Assembly (NCBI GenBank): GCA_002327945.1
Contig: DCVY01000143.1
Coordinates: 1,866 to 6,967 of the forward strand
Source: Acidovorax delafieldii
GTDB lineage: Bacteria; Pseudomonadota; Gammaproteobacteria; Burkholderiales; Burkholderiaceae_C
Reading direction: 5' to 3'
Length of the DNA: 5,102 bases
Positions 4,783 to 5,102 of the stretch are shown here, one piece after another (the first letter of the stretch is position 1; each line of letters opens with the position of its first letter). The translations under genes were made by a program, and so were the position numbers. The notes under the pieces were generated by a model. It saw only the letters and a list, made by a program, of their open reading frames with translations, was not told the DNA's origin and searched no databases.

Positions 4783-5102
4783 GTGGACATCTCCAATCTC
4801 ATCCAAACCGTTCTGATCTACGCCCTGCCGGTGTTGTTTGCCATTACCGTGCACGAGGCCGCCCATGGCTACGCCGCGCGCCACTTTGGTGACAACACGG
4901 CCTATATGCTGGGCCGCATCACCCTCAACCCACTCAAACACATCGACCCGGTCGGCACCATCCTGATGCCGCTGCTGCTGTACTTTGCCACCTCGGGCGC
5001 GTTCCTGTTCGGTTACGCCAAGCCGGTGCCGGTGAATTTTGGCAACCTGCGCAATCCCAAGCGCCACATGGTGTGGGTGGCACTGGCGGGGCCAGCCTCC
5101 AA
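4783..5102 (+). CDS. M50 family (site-2 type) membrane zinc protease, 5' part
   Basis: Only the first 106 codons lie in the window; the frame is open at the right edge. The product is a membrane-embedded metalloprotease of the site-2 protease (M50) group, which in general cuts transmembrane segments; the substrate of this subgroup is unknown. The first hydrophobic helix (about 6-28) ends in the zinc-binding HEAAH (24-28), with Glu25 as the catalytic base. Next come GRITLNPLKHIDPVGT (44-59), a second hydrophobic segment (about 57-76), GYAKPVPVN (77-85) and LAGPAS (101-106), all typical of the small M50 proteins. The third metal ligand, an Asp in the later N-x-x-P-x-P-x-x-x-D motif, lies outside the window. 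GTG is chosen because it gives the usual short N-terminus and lies six bases after a -10-like element; no Shine-Dalgarno sequence is seen. The gene is 81 bases after yciO and probably has its own promoter. Confidence 0.9.
   Translation, partial: MDISNLIQTVLIYALPVLFAITVHEAAHGYAARHFGDNTAYMLGRITLNPLKHIDPVGTILMPLLLYFATSGAFLFGYAKPVPVNFGNLRNPKRHMVWVALAGPAS

Noticed and set aside
4171..5067. 298-codon minus-strand open frame across yciO and the protease gene
   Set aside because: It covers two clear plus-strand genes and the gap between them, and its product is compositionally biased with no family resemblance.

Overview
This window looks like chromosomal DNA of a high-GC betaproteobacterium. The best guess is Comamonadaceae (Acidovorax, Delftia or Comamonas-like). 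That placement rests on codon choice, protein sequences, an RpfE-like gene next to recJ, and what looks like a repeat recalled from that family. It is not backed by any search. All genes lie on the plus strand and are tightly packed.

Layout: 1-223 holds no gene I can support, but has a weak promoter just before the first start codon, a two-tier inverted repeat, and a short stretch resembling the 3' end of a tRNA. An RpfE/COG4255-type protein of unknown function (224-1276) overlaps by four bases (ATGA) with recJ (1273-2997), the single-strand-specific 5'-3' DNA exonuclease. A 172-base gap (2998-3169) is crowded with inverted repeats. Next come a PHP-domain phosphoesterase of the RNase AM / nucleoside 3',5'-bisphosphate phosphatase type (3170-4033) and yciO (4066-4701), a paralogue of the threonylcarbamoyl-AMP synthase TsaC. 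After an 81-base gap, a membrane-embedded M50 (site-2) zinc protease begins at 4783 and runs off the window's right edge.

There are probably three transcription units: rpfE-like gene plus recJ (DNA repair), PHP gene plus yciO (RNA and nucleotide metabolism, the same pairing as E. coli yciV-yciO), and the protease gene. The first gene of each unit lacks a convincing Shine-Dalgarno sequence. Each instead has a -10-like hexamer ending 6-8 bases before its start codon, which suggests leaderless or nearly leaderless mRNAs.

The coding content is conserved housekeeping and I see no mobile element, CRISPR array or defence system. The points most worth a second look are the leaderless promoter arrangement, a repeat-like element that supplies the end of the RpfE-like gene and the start of recJ, the hairpin-rich recJ-PHP gap, and the YciO residues that depart from the TsaC signature.
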